Shown here: piece by piece, positions 12,291 to 23,388 of the stretch
Numbering within the stretch: the stretch's first letter is position 1
Layout: the number at the start of each line of letters is the position of its first letter
Source of the DNA: Chionis minor
Lineage: Eukaryota > Chordata > Aves > Charadriiformes > Chionididae
Length of the DNA stretch: 64,000 nucleotides
Assembly: GCA_013398295.1 (NCBI GenBank)
Contig: VZSF01001340.1
Coordinates: forward strand, 1 to 64,000
Direction of reading: 5' to 3'
Notes under the pieces: generated by a model
Seen by the model: the letters and a program-made list of their open reading frames with translations, nothing else
Told to the model about the DNA's origin: nothing
Database searches by the model: none
Made by a program: the position numbers and the translations under genes

Positions 12291-13342
12291 ATCATAGAAT
12301 GGTTTAGGTTGGAAGGGATCTTAAAGATCATCTTGTTCCACCCCCCTGCCCTGGGCAGGGACACCTCCCACTAGACCAGGTTGCTCCAAGCCCCGTCCAA
12401 CCTGGCCTTGAACCTCCAGGGATGGGGCAGCCACAGCTTCTCTGGGCAACCCTGGCCAGGGGCTCCCCACCCTCACAGGAAAGAATTTCTTGCTAAAAGC
12501 TAATCTGGATCTCCCCTCTTCAGTTTCAAACAGTTCTCCCTCCTCCTATGGCTCCACTCCCTCATCCAGAGTCCCTCCCCAGCTTGCCTGGAGCCCCTTT
12601 AGGGACTGGGAGTCTGCTGTAAGTTCTCCCCGGAGCCTTCTCTTCTCCAGGCTGAACCCCCCCAGCTCTCCCAGCCTGTCCTCCCAGCAGAGGGGCTCCA
12701 GCCCTCGGATCATCTTTGTGGCCTCCTGTGGACACACTCCAACAGGTCCATGTCCTTCTTGTGCTGGTGGCCCCAGAGCAGGAGGCAGCACTCCAGGTGG
12801 GGTCTCAAAGAGTGAAATAGAGGAACAGAATCAGAATCCCCCCCGGGCCCTGCTGCCCCCGCTGTGGGGATACAGCCCAGGGGCGGGGGGGGGCTGGGCT
12901 GCCAGCGCACGGTGCCGGCTCATGGTGAGCTTCTCCCCCACTAACACCCCCAAGTCCCTCTGCTCAGAGCTGCTCTCCAGCCATTCTCCACCCAGCCGGG
13001 ATTTGACCTTGGGATTGCCCTGACCCACGTGCAGGACCTTGCACTTGGCCTTGTTGAACTCCCTGACGTTGGCACGTGCCCACCTCTTGAGCCTGTCCAG
13101 GTCCCTCTGGATGGCATCCCTGCCCTCCAGCGTGTCGGCTGCTCCACACAGTTTGGTGTTGTCAGCAAACTGGCTGAGGGTGTGCTCCGTCCCACTGTCC
13201 ACGTTGCCAGCAAAGACATTAAACAGCACCGGTCCCAGTACTGACCCCTGAGGAACGCTACTTGTCACTGGTCTCCACTTGGACATCGAGCTGTTGACCA
13301 CAACTCTTTGCGTGCGGCCGTCCAGCCAATTCCTTATCCACA
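12291..13342 (-). mobile_element. CR1 LINE, 5'-truncated, antisense
   Basis: This is a CR1 retrotransposon lying on the minus strand. Its 3' tail is at 12291-12300 (ATCATAGAAT on the plus strand, the complement of ATTCTATGAT). Going upstream it shows the usual GTTGGACGGGGCTTGGAGCA and GCCACAGCTTCTCTGGGCAA blocks in complement, then the end of the reverse-transcriptase ORF up to about 13342. About 1.05 kb of the roughly 4.5 kb element remains. It shares with the copy at 61266-61724 the subfamily phrase GGGACTCTGGATGAGGGAGT, which other copies here lack, so the two belong to one subfamily. The coding part is degraded. Confidence 0.95.
12600..13342 (-). pseudogene. CR1 reverse transcriptase C-terminal relic
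   Basis: This is the C-terminal half of the CR1 ORF2 reverse transcriptase, read on the minus strand. From about 13337 the frame shows [11 protein letters not shown], then the palm motif [14 protein letters not shown] (near 13250), then FADNTKL (near 13170). The last motif corresponds to the catalytic FADDTK box of CR1, and the second aspartate is replaced by asparagine, so the active site is lost. The frame continues through [12 protein letters not shown] to LGVLVGEKL and then shifts. RPHLECC...KKDMDLLE (about 12710-12810) and MIRGLEPL...[12 protein letters not shown] (about 12640-12720) lie in other frames, which implies at least two indels. No endonuclease or ORF1 part is present. It is non-functional. 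Confidence 0.85.
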
Positions 13343-13893
13343 GAGTGCTCTGGGTGGTTTTGCTCTTGCCGTTCTCCGGCCAGTTGTCTTTTCACTCCCC
13401 ACCCCTGTGGCAGCACGCTTCATAATGGCATGGGACCGTGCTGAGTCTTATTTGTGACTAAAACCCCACCAAAAAACCCTCTTCCAACAATTCATGACTT
13501 TTACTTTTCTTCGCTTTCACTGACAGCAATGGCACCCGCAGCTTGGGGGGTATGAAATGTCGGCATTTTGCTGACAGATTGATGTTTGCCTGTCATTTCA
13601 GTGACCATCCGTTGGTATCTTGGATACCTTCAGGTTAGACCTGCGTTGAGGAGCTGTGTGGAGCAGTCACTTAAGCAATCGTTTCCTTAGACCGAAGGCA
13701 AAACAGCTGTACTTTGCTCTGGGTGTAGGCGTGCGTGTGGGGTGGGATAGGTGCCCGATGCCCAGCCTGTGTCGGGTGAGCGACGCTGTGTCCGTGTGCC
13801 ACGAGCCACCCAAGTACCTGAAATAACTTGCCTGGAAGTGTATCCAGAAACGCCAGTTTCCAGCGCGTGGCCAGGCTGGGCTCGCTGGGAGCT
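13343..13893. other. Unique noncoding DNA between CR1 and LTR
   Basis: No gene seen. The minus-strand frames of about 145 residues that start near 14110 run mainly through the adjacent LTR and do not represent a host or viral protein. A 32-base segment (13602-13633) is flanked by AG and GT, but nothing supports it as an exon. Confidence 0.6.
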
Positions 13894-14033
13894 TGTTGTG
13901 GTCTAACCCCAACCAGCAACCAGGACCACGCAGCCGTTCGCTCGCTCCTCTCCGCTCCCGGTGGAATAGGGGAGGAGAATCGGTGAGGGGAAAAAAAACC
14001 AGAAGGAAACATCCTGGGCTGAGATAATGACAG

Positions 14034-14039
14034 TTTAAT
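14034..14039 (-). promoter_or_regulatory. LTR polyadenylation signal ATTAAA
   Basis: On the minus strand ATTAAA lies downstream of the LTR TATA box and before the U5 end, the expected place for the viral polyadenylation signal. It is the common variant of AATAAA. Confidence 0.5.
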
Positions 14040-14193
14040 GGAACAGTAATGGAAGAGAAAATAATAATAATAATAATGGTAAGAGAATGTACAAAATAAG
14101 TGATACAATACAATTGCTTTCGCTACCCAGTGAGGGGTTGCCCAGCCTGTCCCAAGCAGTAGTCGCGGATTCCTGCCCCCCGGCCAACCCCCG

Positions 14194-14201
14194 TTTATAT
14201 A
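14194..14201 (-). promoter_or_regulatory. LTR TATA box (TATATAAA)
   Basis: TATATAAA on the minus strand sits 223 bases into the LTR, followed by a GC-rich stretch, as in an LTR core promoter. It fixes the orientation of the element. Whether it still drives transcription is unknown. Confidence 0.6.
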
Positions 14202-15187
14202 CGGCCCGTGGCATCTGTGGTAAGGAATATTCCTTTGGCTGGGTTGTCCTGTCTGTGCTTCCTCTCAGCTTCCATGGGAAACTGAAAAAGTCCTTGACTT
14301 AATATAAACATTGCTTAGCAGCAACTAAAACAGTATGTGTTATCAACATTATTCTCATACTAAATCCAAAATACAGCAGCTACTAGAAAGAAAATTAACT
14401 CCATCCCAGCTGAAACCAGGACAGAGTTCCAGGAAATTCTGTGAAGATGGAGGGAAGTTACGAAAGTACCGTTATTCGCTGAAGAGGCACATTATCAGTT
14501 CTTATCTGTTCAATATCTCGTTAATTATCTTTCCTAATGTAAGCTCAGTGCAAGGTGAGCATTAGAAAGTTTAAGTTGTTGATAGTAGTGATATGAGATT
14601 TCTTTAAATGACATAACGAGGTGTTTATTGAGGATTTCAAAACATTTTGCGGAATGGAAGTGGGGTTGAATGAGCTGGCCAAGACCACACTGTGTCCGAA
14701 ATGGGGAGGGGGGAGCTCCGTGGCTCTTGCTCCCCGTCAGCTGTGGGAGCCTCTGCTCGTACAGGATCTCTTCTGGGGTTTGGTTTTTTTCTTCCTCTAA
14801 GTCACTAAATACATATTTTTATCAGTAACCCACAGCGCTGCTTTAAAAATCTATCATACAGCGTTAGGAAGATCTCACTTTAAATGCGTCAAACAAATAC
14901 ACTGAAGTAAAAACCACAGCCCTCAGGACACTCGAGATAAGGTCCGCTGGGAGGAAGGCGCTGCCGAAGACTTGGCCTCGTGTTGTGGCCGGTGGCCATC
15001 CCTGCCTCGCCGCCAGTCCAGGTCCTGGCAGCTGTGCCGGCGCCGTGCCGGGCTCCTGCCTCCGTGTCCCAGCGCGCCACGGCGGCTGGGCTCCGGAACC
15101 GGCGTGTCGTGTATGTGTGACATGTAGAGGAGAAATTTCTCAGCAATTTACTGAATTGATGGTGGTCCTCCTTGAAGGCTACATCAG

Positions 15188-15220
15188 CATTTTCAGTATA
15201 ATCCCCATTTTCAGTATAAT
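15188..15220. repeat. Short tandem repeat, period 18
   Basis: The 15-base word CATTTTCAGTATAAT occurs at 15188-15202 and again at 15206-15220, separated by three C bases. It is a recent local duplication. Confidence 0.85.
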
Positions 15221-16409
15221 TTAAGGGTTTCATCAGCCCAGAGCGCAGTCTCCTGTATTGTGCGTCTTTCCCCAAACCCGCTAATTACTAAAAAAAAAAA
15301 AGCTTTCAGATAGTTCTGACATCCTTTCCTGGACTCTGTAATATAAAAATAGTCCCGTAAATCAGATTAAGAAGGAATCCACACTAACCAGGTGTTTGCT
15401 TTTGAGGTGTGGCTGCTTTTGGGAGGCACGGGGACGGCGCTGCCGGAGCTCTGTGAGCAGGGGGGGCTCCATTCCGCACAGCCGGCGTGTGCACCTGCAG
15501 CCTTGGAAATGAAATGTTTGTCGCCTAAACTGCTCCTGTTTTAAATGTTAATGTCTGAGCGTGCCTGGCACGGTTTTTGTTTTGGTGTTACAAATCTGCC
15601 CACTTTCAAAGACTTGCAGAAGATGTTTGCATGTAAAAAGCTTGTGATGAGAGTTGAGTTTGTAGATGACAAAATAAAATGGGAAAATTTAAAAAAAAAA
15701 AAAAACCAGAACAACAAACCCAACTTAAAATGTGATGTGGAATAGGGTTACAAGCTGCCCTCCCTCTCCGTTTTCCTGGACCCTGGCTTGCAGCATCCCC
15801 TTCCCGCATGAGTCTCTTACCTTTGCTGCGCGGTGCGAAGTGCCGGATGCAAATTGATGACTGCAGGGCTTTGATTTGTTTTTGGTTTTTTTCTTTTTTT
15901 TTCCCTCCCCCCTCAAGTCCTGTGCATTTGGCTCCTCGGGAGGCTGGCAGCCGAGGCAAGTTTATTTCTGTCCGGTTATTTTTAGCCTGATGCTTCTGGC
16001 CCCGCTGTTGAGGCTGGCCACCGCTTGGCGACCCGATGGCGTGGAGCGGTGTAACATGGCGAGTCCGTGTCTGTGGGTGGGCATTTGTTTCTCTGGAATG
16101 TCCACCTTGCTCATCCCCGATGTGTGACCTGGCCACCGAGCTCCATCCTGGTGCCCAGGCGGTGTTTGGCACTAATGAGGGCTATTTACGGGGCACAAGG
16201 AGCAAATTTCAGGGAGGGTAAAATAAATGTTCACACCCCCCCACACATCCTGTATGCAAAGTGTTTCTTGCCTTTTTTTACTGACTTTTGTCACAGATTA
16301 ATTCCTTGCTTTATGTGCAACCGCATTGCTTCCAGCGAGTTTGGGGGAATTGCCCCGGTATTAAAATAATCTTTTTTTTTTTTGAGATCATGCGCTTCAT
16401 TGCCTTGAA

Positions 16410-16433
16410 AACCATACTATGAACCATACTATT
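16410..16433. repeat. 12-bp tandem duplication
   Basis: AACCATACTATG (16410-16421) is followed directly by AACCATACTATT, one mismatch in twelve. Confidence 0.85.
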
Positions 16434-19400
16434 ATAAAACGAGTCTAAATTGGATTTGGTGTCGCTTTTTTGCAGCAACCTAGCATGCCTCCTGCTCAAG
16501 ATGCAGGACTTTGGTCGACTTGGAGAGTTTCCGTGTCATACCTTGGGTTTATCGGTGCCTCAAACCTTTCCTCCTTTCCCTCCTGTCAGCCTGAGCCTCT
16601 CTGCTAATTTTAATTTGAGAAGAAATAAGGCCAAATATGCTCTGAGTATAAGGAGATGATTATCACCGTGGAATAATTACATTTTGATACTTGATTTGAT
16701 TTGTTAGCTGGAAGATTAGTCTGAAAGCGGAGAAGAAAATGAATGCATTGTTGACTGCAGGAAGTTATTTATGAGTTTTTACTTATGTTTAAAGGAATTC
16801 CCCCTGTGACTTAAGTAGCGGTGCGATTTATGGCCTTTCACATTGGATAACTGAATAAATAAATAGAATAAAGACAGGAAGAATAAAAAGAAATGGTACC
16901 AGGTTTTGTGGGTGTAAAGTTTCTGTTGTGGAATGCGGGAATGGATGGCTTTCTGAAACCCAACCAGACGGATCAACAAAAATAATGCACATGTTGGATT
17001 GGGAAAAGAACACGATCCCAGTGTGTTTTGCATTAATTATGTTATGGCAGGAGAAGTGCTTACGTACTCACGCACTCCGTATGGGGGTTGTGTTATGTTT
17101 CTGTAATTTTTCCATAGCTGTCTTGATGTAATATTCCTTCCATGGCTGCTTCCCCTATTCCTGCTTCCACAAATCAAACAAACAGCATGATCCAGGAGGG
17201 AGAAATGGTGTCTGCTGGACATGTAATGTTGGGAGCTGCTGGCGCTACTTGGTGCGGTGGCACTGTGGCAGATGGAGATGGAGGAGGACGTGGATATGCT
17301 GGACATGGTTTAGGAGACACTCCAGAAGTGAAGGGGCTGCTTGGAGGTGAGGACAGGTTTGGGCTGGACTGTCTCCTGCGGAGGGGACTTTGCAGCCGTC
17401 ACTGGAAAGCTCATGAGTGGAAACTTAACTGGGAAGCCAATCTGAGTGGAGTTAGTGTGTCTTCTGCTGCTGCTGTAGAGGATGGGAGGTTGGCATGGCC
17501 CTTCTGCGGGCCGGCCTCCTGAGATGTGTCCGTCTGCCCGGGTTGCTCATGTGGTGGAGCCGAGTCACTAAATACCTGTCTTGCAGGCTCTTAGCACCAA
17601 GCGTGTGTTGTCACTTGGCTATTAAGTCTGGTCACTCTATACTTGGTGGTTTTATGCCGCGTCCTGGGTCAGCAGGGTGCAGTAAAGTGGAAATAAAGGC
17701 AAACCTCCTGCTCTGGCTCTGGAAGATGTCGGTGACGAGTGCGCTGATTCTGTCAGAGGAAATCAGGGATGCTCCTGCGCCTTGGAGCGGCGGCGGGGGC
17801 CAGGCTCTGCTCTCTGCTGGGCTGCGCTGGCAATGCTGATTTACTCCAGCTGGTGATGTGGTCCAAAATTGCATTTCGGAGTAGCTTGGGTGTGGATCAG
17901 ACTCAGTAAGCTTTCAGGAAGCCTGCTGGGCAGATTTCGTGCTTTTTCCAGGTGGCATGGGGAAAAAAATGCCAGCCAGAAAGCAGCGCACTGATATCTC
18001 CCAGGGCTTCATTTCGTGGGTATAACCTTCAGGGTTTGAATGTGTTCTCCTCAGGAGAGAGGCCCGCTTGCAAATGCTGCATATGAAATGTTTGGTGGTT
18101 GGTTCCTTCACTCTTTCTTTGGAAAGGCAGGAAGGGAAAGGAGTCCTACCTGAAGTCCAAACCCCTCGTTTCTGTGGACAAAAGCTGTAAGAAGACCTTA
18201 GAAAGGCTTGGAATGTACCGTGGACTGACTGAAGTTGATTTAAACATTAAGAAAGCTTAACTCTACCCCTCCCCAGTGCTGCAGACCAAAGGGATTGGTG
18301 GGACTGGACTCGACAAATCAGTGGGGATGGAAACAACCAAAGCTGAAATGGTGTCCTTTACATCTCAGGTGTTTGGTTGCTCCTGCATCTCTGTATTACC
18401 ATGTATAAAAACAACTGGGTAAGCAGAGAAGCAGAGGCAAAACGCAGATGCCTTGCTATCCCCACAATGCAGAAGAGTCTTGGTCAAGGTGTACTTTCCA
18501 GGTGCACGGAATGGGAATAACGCTCCCTCTGCTAGCAAGATTTGTTGTCTTTGTGGGAGCTGGAAAAATGATTTGGACAGGATAGAGAAGCTGCTGTGCT
18601 ATTGGGTGCTGAATGCTATCACCTTGGAAGATGACGCTTGCCATGTCGTTCAAGAGGCTGTATGAAGAAATGAGGTTCCACACGTGGTATTGAGTTCAGC
18701 CTGGTGTGAGCGCTGTGGCGGATGTCAAGGAGGATCTCCTCTGGTGGCCCAGCTCAAACAAGTCATACAGAAGACATGATTTAGGGGAGCGATAAGAGGA
18801 GCTCAGAGGGGTGGAACGGTGACTTATTTTGCACGTTGAGAAACTTACCAAAAGTGATGGTCTTGACTACGGCTGTATTAAACTTTCACTGGTTTTACAT
18901 AAATGATATTTGAGACACTGATTATCAGTGTTGTATCAGCAGAAGGTATTGGTAGATCCATAAAACGGAGAGTACCTGTTCACGGTGGAATTATGCATTG
19001 ATATGTATCGTTCCAAAGGGGTTCTTTGGGAAGCCCCAGAAATCTTGGACATCTTTTGCAATAAGTGGTGGAGGGAAAGGTAGGGGACTGGAGGCAGTCA
19101 CTTGGTTGCCCCTCACAAGCGGAACCCACCGGTGTGTGTTTTCCATGGTGGATGGGTATGTCTATGATCACTTTGGAGAGAGCATCGCTTCTCATGGGCA
19201 AAGGTGGGAGGCTGGGTGTTGAAGCCCAATGCAGAGTTCCTCTCCATCCTTAACTATGTTAAATTCATTTGTGGTGTGATGATTAATGTCACGTGTGAAT
19301 CCTCGAAGAAAATGCTGACTGTGGTCCTGGCTATTTTCGGGCAAGCTTGCTTTGGACACCTTCTGCAGCGTGATCAGCAGAGAGGCTGCCTCGTGTCCCC

Positions 19401-20529
19401 GTTGCCTGGCATTAACGTGCTTTTCTGCAGTACTAGGAGTCCCTCTAGTAATTTCCTGATTTTTAAATATTGAGTGTAAACTTTAAGTAAGTCAGAGTTG
19501 GTGGTGATCATGATTTATGTTGCGGTGGCCGTACTGTAATTTGCTGTGTTATGCACCAGAAAGTTGAAAGCGTCGGGATAAAGTCTTTCAATAACGTGCG
19601 ACAAATTCTCATCATCAAGGAGTAACCGTTGTATACGTTGTGTTGATTAATTATAGAGAACAAGAAAGATTTGATATAGGAATTGTAGCTTAATCTCCTG
19701 CACTTCATTACGTTTTCCCTGTGGTGGTAGCGAGAAATGGGAGGTATATTTTATTTTCCAATTTGAGTATGCTGGCTCAGGATGGCCTTGCTCTTAATGT
19801 TGCTTTACGGGGGAGAATTTACAGTGGGGATTTCCATTAATGCTAATGAGAGTTATGCCCATGCACTTCGCTGGCCCGGAGAGAGAGGAGGAGAAATAAT
19901 AATTAAATTCTTTGTCTTCTAAAAAAATAAAATGACCCTAAAATGTCCGATACCTCGGTGGGAAGTAACTGAGAACAGGAGCTGCCATCGTTGCTGCACT
20001 TGACCATTCACTGGTGGCTGAGAGGGTTTTCCACTGTCCCTCTTCTCTGTTCCTTGAAAAGAAAAGAGAAAGGAAAAAGAATATATATCCAGAAATGCAT
20101 TCTAATTGGGGAGAATAATGAATAATCTAGGGATAGATATTGTGATTATAAAACAGAACATACAGGTCAGTAATATAGAGTTATCTGAAATGAGTTGCAG
20201 TAGGTTTTCTTTACGCTTATGATTAATACACTCTTCCATTCAAAGCCATTAGATATGGCGCTGCACTTGATTTAAAGTCAGTGCAGTTCATATTTTTTGT
20301 TATAAATTTCAGGCAGGCTGATAAGAAATCATCAAAAAGTACAGTTCTTCATGTAAAGCAACCACAAATTCCTATTAGTCCCCGTGCAAAACAAGAGGCA
20401 GGTTCTTCTCCCGCAGCTGGATGGGGCTGGTTGGGACGGGCTGGTTGCGTGTTGGGGAATTGCAGCGAGCGGCGTTAACGGGAGCTGCTGCCACACGTCT
20501 TTTGTAGGGGCGTCTAGCGAAAGGGAGTG

Positions 20530-20830
20530 AGGCGAGGGCTATGCTTAATCAGTATAAATGTCAGTAGCATATTTTAATAAATTCTTGATTTTGCTTGGAC
20601 TGTTTGCAATTGCATATTTAAAAGGAATCTGCCATCCCCTTTCGAAGGTATGTGACATTTAAAAGATCTGTAAAGAAGATTGGTTTGACAGCTTCAAATT
20701 ACATTTGAAAGAGTTTTTTCTTTTCAAAACAGAAAATGAATACTTCCTATTCTAAATGTCACTGCAAAGACATAAACATGTTTAATCAAATTATATATTT
20801 AATTTATGTAAAATGTAATTTTTTATTCAT
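20530..20830. other. AT-rich block with 10-bp inverted repeat
   Basis: This is a CpG-poor, AT-rich stretch in which GTGACATTTA (20652-20661) is matched by its exact complement TAAATGTCAC (20753-20762). No transposon or gene is recognised. It is a possible conserved noncoding element on texture alone. Confidence 0.2.
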
Positions 20831-22116
20831 GCAAGAGACTCGTTACGTTTTTACCATCTCCAAAGCTCCACAAAGTTGGTGAACTGCTGAATCTCTTGAA
20901 TAAATCACTGCTCAATAGTTTTTCAGATGCTTCCAAAATAGCCGTTGGCTTATTGTTGGAGCTCCCCACTTGCAGGTTTTTGTGTGTCACCGCGGGCTGC
21001 CGTGCTGCTTTCATTAGCAAAGCCCAGGAGTTGGCCAGGTCTTGCCAGGGTGCAGGGTGTGACTCCCACAGCGGAGCCGGGGTGGTTGGGGTTGTGGTGG
21101 AGGACCTCTGGGGATGCCCTGGGCTTGTGGAGCCACGGCTGTGCACCAGCCTGGTCACTTGTCCTCTGCCGCATCACAGAGGGTGAGGGCTGTTGACCAT
21201 CAGCTTGTATCCTCTCCGGTGGTCATTTTGTGGTGATCCAAAGCCACCGTGACGAAGCTGCTGGGCCAAAAGTGTGAAAACTCTCCTAGGGGAGAGAAAA
21301 GCTGTTGGATTTGGTGCTCTGGACTCCCAGCTTATATGGCGTGTGCATCAGGGGCAGATGTCTGAAACAGCCCAGCAGGTCTCCAGAAGATAAGGAGCTT
21401 TGGCTCCTGGCAGGGCTGTCAGCCTTTCTATGCTGCCATGCACGAGCTCGCTGGAGCAGCTACCTGCTCGTCTCTGCCTCCGCCAGCGAGACCTCACGGG
21501 CTGGAGACTCGGGCAGCTGAGCCAGCAGTCCAGCGCCGCTGCCTTCGAGGATGGGCTGCTTTTCAAGACAGAAGATTGAGCTGTAATCCTGGGCGAGTCC
21601 CAGGAGCAAAAGCCTGCTTTAAGCAGACGTGTGTCATCGGGTGGTGGCACCCAGCTCGAGATAGATGGGCTTCTAGGGGCTTGGGCTTTCTTGCTAAGAG
21701 GGGAAGCAACGGAAGAGGAATCAACCTGTAAAAAGCAAAACCAGAGAGTTCAGTGATTTCACCTTGTTTCTATTTTGATGTCTGCAAACTTCATGTATTT
21801 GCTGAGCGAACGCAGATGCTAAACTCATGCTTGTCCCAGAAAAGGTCAGAACTGTTAGGTCGTACCTGCCCAACAACAAATACAGTAGGGCTCAGCAAAC
21901 CCTTGAGCATGGCCTGTTGTCTTGCATCCGTGTCTCAGGATGAGCAGCCAGGCTGTGGGTTAGCTCCGGTGGACTGGAAGATGTCGTGCAGGTTCTAAAA
22001 GCCAAGAAGCAGCAAAGACCGTATTCATGTTACTGGGAGCCTGCTCTGAAGGAGGAAAGAGCAGGACCTGCAGGCACCTCTACTGAGTTCTTGGCCAACA
22101 GTGGAGCATCTTGCTC

Positions 22117-22147
22117 AGGTGCTGGCCTTGGAGAAAGGCCAGCACCT
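22117..22147. other. Perfect 13-bp hairpin, 5-base loop
   Basis: AGGTGCTGGCCTT (22117-22129) and AAGGCCAGCACCT (22135-22147) are exact reverse complements around the loop GGAGA. No T-run follows and no host gene is nearby, so a bacterial-style terminator is not meant. The role is unknown. Confidence 0.9.
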
Positions 22148-23387
22148 TTCTTGGTTTTGAAAACTGGCGATACCTTCCTTTTCCCTTTTTTAATCTCACC
22201 AATAACTACAATTAGTAATTCTGGTTTAAGTGCTCACGGATCAGGGAAAAGTTATGGCACAGGGAGTTGATTGCCCTTCACCAAATTAACTGGGAGTTAA
22301 TTCACCTTCACTTCCCTGCCAGGCAGACCCTGGTTGAGGGCAGACCCAAACTACTGGGGCCGTAAAGGCGTGGGATACATCAGAAGGCGTAGTTTGATCA
22401 TTTATTTGGTAGACACAGCCTGTCCTCAGCCTTTCGGGGAAGACAGGCGTGTGCAGCAAGGACAGAGCAAGCAGAGTCAGTGTGAGAGTAAAACTGAAAA
22501 ACCTGGTGGTCCTCAGGTTAATCCATCCTCTAGCAGGAAGAAGTGTCAGAAATCTTTCATCTAAGGTAGATCACGTTCTCACGACCTTCTAAAACTTCTC
22601 TGTCCTCTTCATGTTGCCAGCGGGTCTGTTTGTGTATATTTATTCATGCAGGAGATGGCCAAGCCAAAGCAACGTAAAGATCTTGCATGCAAAGACCCTG
22701 TCCTGGAGCAGTCCTGGAGACCGCTCCCTGGAGACCTGGTGACTCCAGCTCTGACCATCAGGCCTCCCCTGAAGAGGAAGGCTTTCTTGGGTAAACCCAA
22801 AGATCTGGAAGAGTTTGGGTCTTTCGTCTCGTTTTTGCTAACGGCGAAGAGGGGTTGAGTGAATGAAGTAATATTGACAAAGCTATAATTTAGGTAATTA
22901 GCCAGCTGTCGTGTGTATTGAAAAGGACAGGGAATATTTCTTCCCTGCTTTGCAGTTTCCTTAGAGGGGAAAATGTATCCGACTGAAGATATGTAGGAAC
23001 TCACGGTTCGCAGGTAGCTAAAAACATTGGATTTGACAAATGGGGGGAGACATCCATTTTTAGAGACTCCAAAGGGAGCTCCTGAATGTTTTCTGGGCCC
23101 TCCTCCCTCCGTGTACCTCCAGTGTTGGCCCGATACCGAAGCAGTACGGGAGATAATAGAGGGGTTCTGCTTTGCACCTGCTAATGGGAAATTTCCTGAT
23201 CTTTCTCTGGAATTTGAGAGCGCCTTTCTTCAGGCTGAGGGATACCAAGTTCCCATGCAGCGGGGTCAAAGTGTAGTCAAAAGGGTTTGTCCTCCATCTC
23301 CATCCTTATGTCAGGCTGGAACTGAAACTCGGGCTGGGCAAAACGTTCTGGATTCAGGGTATATTTTATATTTATATTTTATTTCTT

Positions 23388-23388
23388 N
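23388..23388. other. Unresolved base (N)
   Basis: A single ambiguous base within an AT-rich tract, an assembly or consensus uncertainty. Confidence 0.99.

Larger units (their letters stand above)
13894..14423 (-). mobile_element. Solo LTR of an avian endogenous retrovirus
   Basis: This is a 530-bp long terminal repeat in minus orientation with the canonical TG...CA ends. On the minus strand it begins TGTCCTGGTTTCAGCTGG at 14423 and ends in ...CCACAACA at 13894. U3 contains a TATA box (14201-14194), followed 155 bases downstream by an ATTAAA polyadenylation signal (14039-14034). An AAT-repeat lies in between, so U3, R and U5 appear in correct order. Flanks read GAGCT (13889-13893) and GAGTT (14424-14428), a 5-bp target duplication with one mismatch. 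No gag, pol or env sequence adjoins it, so it is a solo LTR left by recombination between two LTRs. I recall this LTR type as widespread in non-galliform birds. A 5-bp duplication is compatible with an ERVL-like family, but the class is inferred. Confidence 0.85.
14424..22116. other. Unique noncoding DNA, no gene seen
   Basis: This is a long stretch without a recognisable gene, RNA or transposon. Simple features include an A run at about 15690-15704, a two-copy 15-base repeat of CATTTTCAGTATAAT (15188-15220), a 12-bp tandem duplication (16410-16433), and T runs near 15890 and 16372. AT-rich, CpG-poor sequence at 20530-20830 carries a 10-bp inverted repeat. Frames such as those at 15606-16172 (-) and 17142-17522 (+) have no domain, signal peptide or family resemblance. 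Confidence 0.55.

Noticed and set aside
13602..13633. 32-base segment with polypyrimidine-AG before and GTTAG after, like a microexon
   Set aside because: Splice-like words of this quality occur often by chance, and no coding continuity or homologue was recognised.
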